Origin: JABEVB01 sp049965775
GTDB lineage: Bacteria > Planctomycetota > Phycisphaerae > WQYP01
Assembly: GCA_049965775.1 (NCBI GenBank)
Contig: JBMFVX010000081.1
Location: forward strand, 1 to 13,356
Direction of reading: 5' to 3'
DNA length: 13,356 nucleotides
The position numbers and the translations under genes were made by a program. The notes under the pieces are model-generated. The model searched no databases and had not been told where the DNA came from. It saw only the letters and a list, made by a program, of their open reading frames with translations. This document shows, one piece after another, positions 13,286-13,356 of this stretch. The stretch's first letter is position 1, and each line of letters starts with the position of its first letter.

Positions 13286-13298
13286 GCGCTAACTTAAT

Positions 13299-13327
13299 TT
13301 TACACTTTCTTCGAATGCGTGTATATT
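13299..13327 (+). promoter_or_regulatory. Strong promoter just past the transposase truncation
   Basis: TTTACA (13299-13304), exactly 17 nt, then TATATT (13322-13327); each hexamer matches consensus at five of six positions. Transcription would start at about 13334-13335, at the ATG of the next open frame, again predicting a leaderless message. Confidence 0.5.
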
Positions 13328-13342
13328 TGTATGCATGAAGAA
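13307..13342. repeat. Inverted repeat covering the edge promoter
   Basis: TTCTTC (13307-13312) and, after two unpaired bases, ATGC (13315-13318) pair with GCAT (13333-13336) and GAAGAA (13337-13342). The arms flank the -10 box and the predicted start, a classic position for an autorepressor operator. It could also be the end of whatever element truncated the transposase. Confidence 0.45.
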
Positions 13343-13356
13343 TATGCGGCAATGGA
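13335..13356 (+). CDS. Possible start of the next gene, cut by the window edge
   Basis: ATG AAG AAT ATG CGG CAA TGG reads M-K-N-M-R-Q-W before the window ends. There is no Shine-Dalgarno, but the ATG lies at the predicted start point of the promoter at 13299-13327. Seven codons are too few to recognise any family. Confidence 0.25.

Noticed and set aside
1..13356. CRISPR array, rRNA or replication origin
   Set aside because: I saw no regularly spaced repeats, no rRNA sequence and no cluster of DnaA-box-like or iteron sequences.

Overview
The window looks like bacterial chromosome with a housekeeping half and a decayed mobile half. Base composition is moderately GC-rich. Family content (a secreted GH3 glycosidase with a PA14 insert, an IspA-type prenyl synthase, a Fur-family regulator and GltBD) would suit a heterotroph such as a planctomycete of the Phycisphaerae type, but that placement is an impression. 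The window has no rRNA or other firm taxonomic marker.

Layout. Positions 1-327 are upstream DNA with possible hairpins and short repeats. Positions 328-2863 (+) hold a GH3 glycoside hydrolase. Its Shine-Dalgarno, ATG and signal peptide lie in a different frame from the rest of the gene, with the shift at a G-run near 350-358. Converging on it is an isoprenyl diphosphate synthase (4004-3066, -). A 298-bp divergent region carrying a long imperfect palindrome separates that gene from a Fur-family regulator (4303-4731, +) that has no cysteines and appears leaderless. Next, on the minus strand, is the glutamate synthase operon gltB-gltD (10765-4741). The two genes overlap by 8 nt, and gltB starts at TTG behind a strong Shine-Dalgarno that can fold into a hairpin. 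Together GltB and GltD make glutamate from glutamine and 2-oxoglutarate with NADPH.

From 11024 the character changes. A tRNA-Val(GAC) with its own terminator is followed by about 2.2 kb with little intact coding. This stretch holds a possible 114-codon ORF, a small 63-aa gene with a promoter and paired direct repeats, and a perfect hairpin of the kind seen at IS200/IS605 ends. After these come the C-terminal relic of an IS630-family transposase (broken by a frameshift and a nonsense codon) and an IS1182-type transposase that abuts the relic and is itself cut off after 190 residues. Right after that truncation is a strong promoter overlapping an inverted repeat, which points at an ATG running off the window edge.

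I found no complete new multi-gene system. The least explained parts are the small gene with its repeat-bearing leader, the palindrome between the prenyl synthase and fur, and the promoter with inverted repeat at the right edge.
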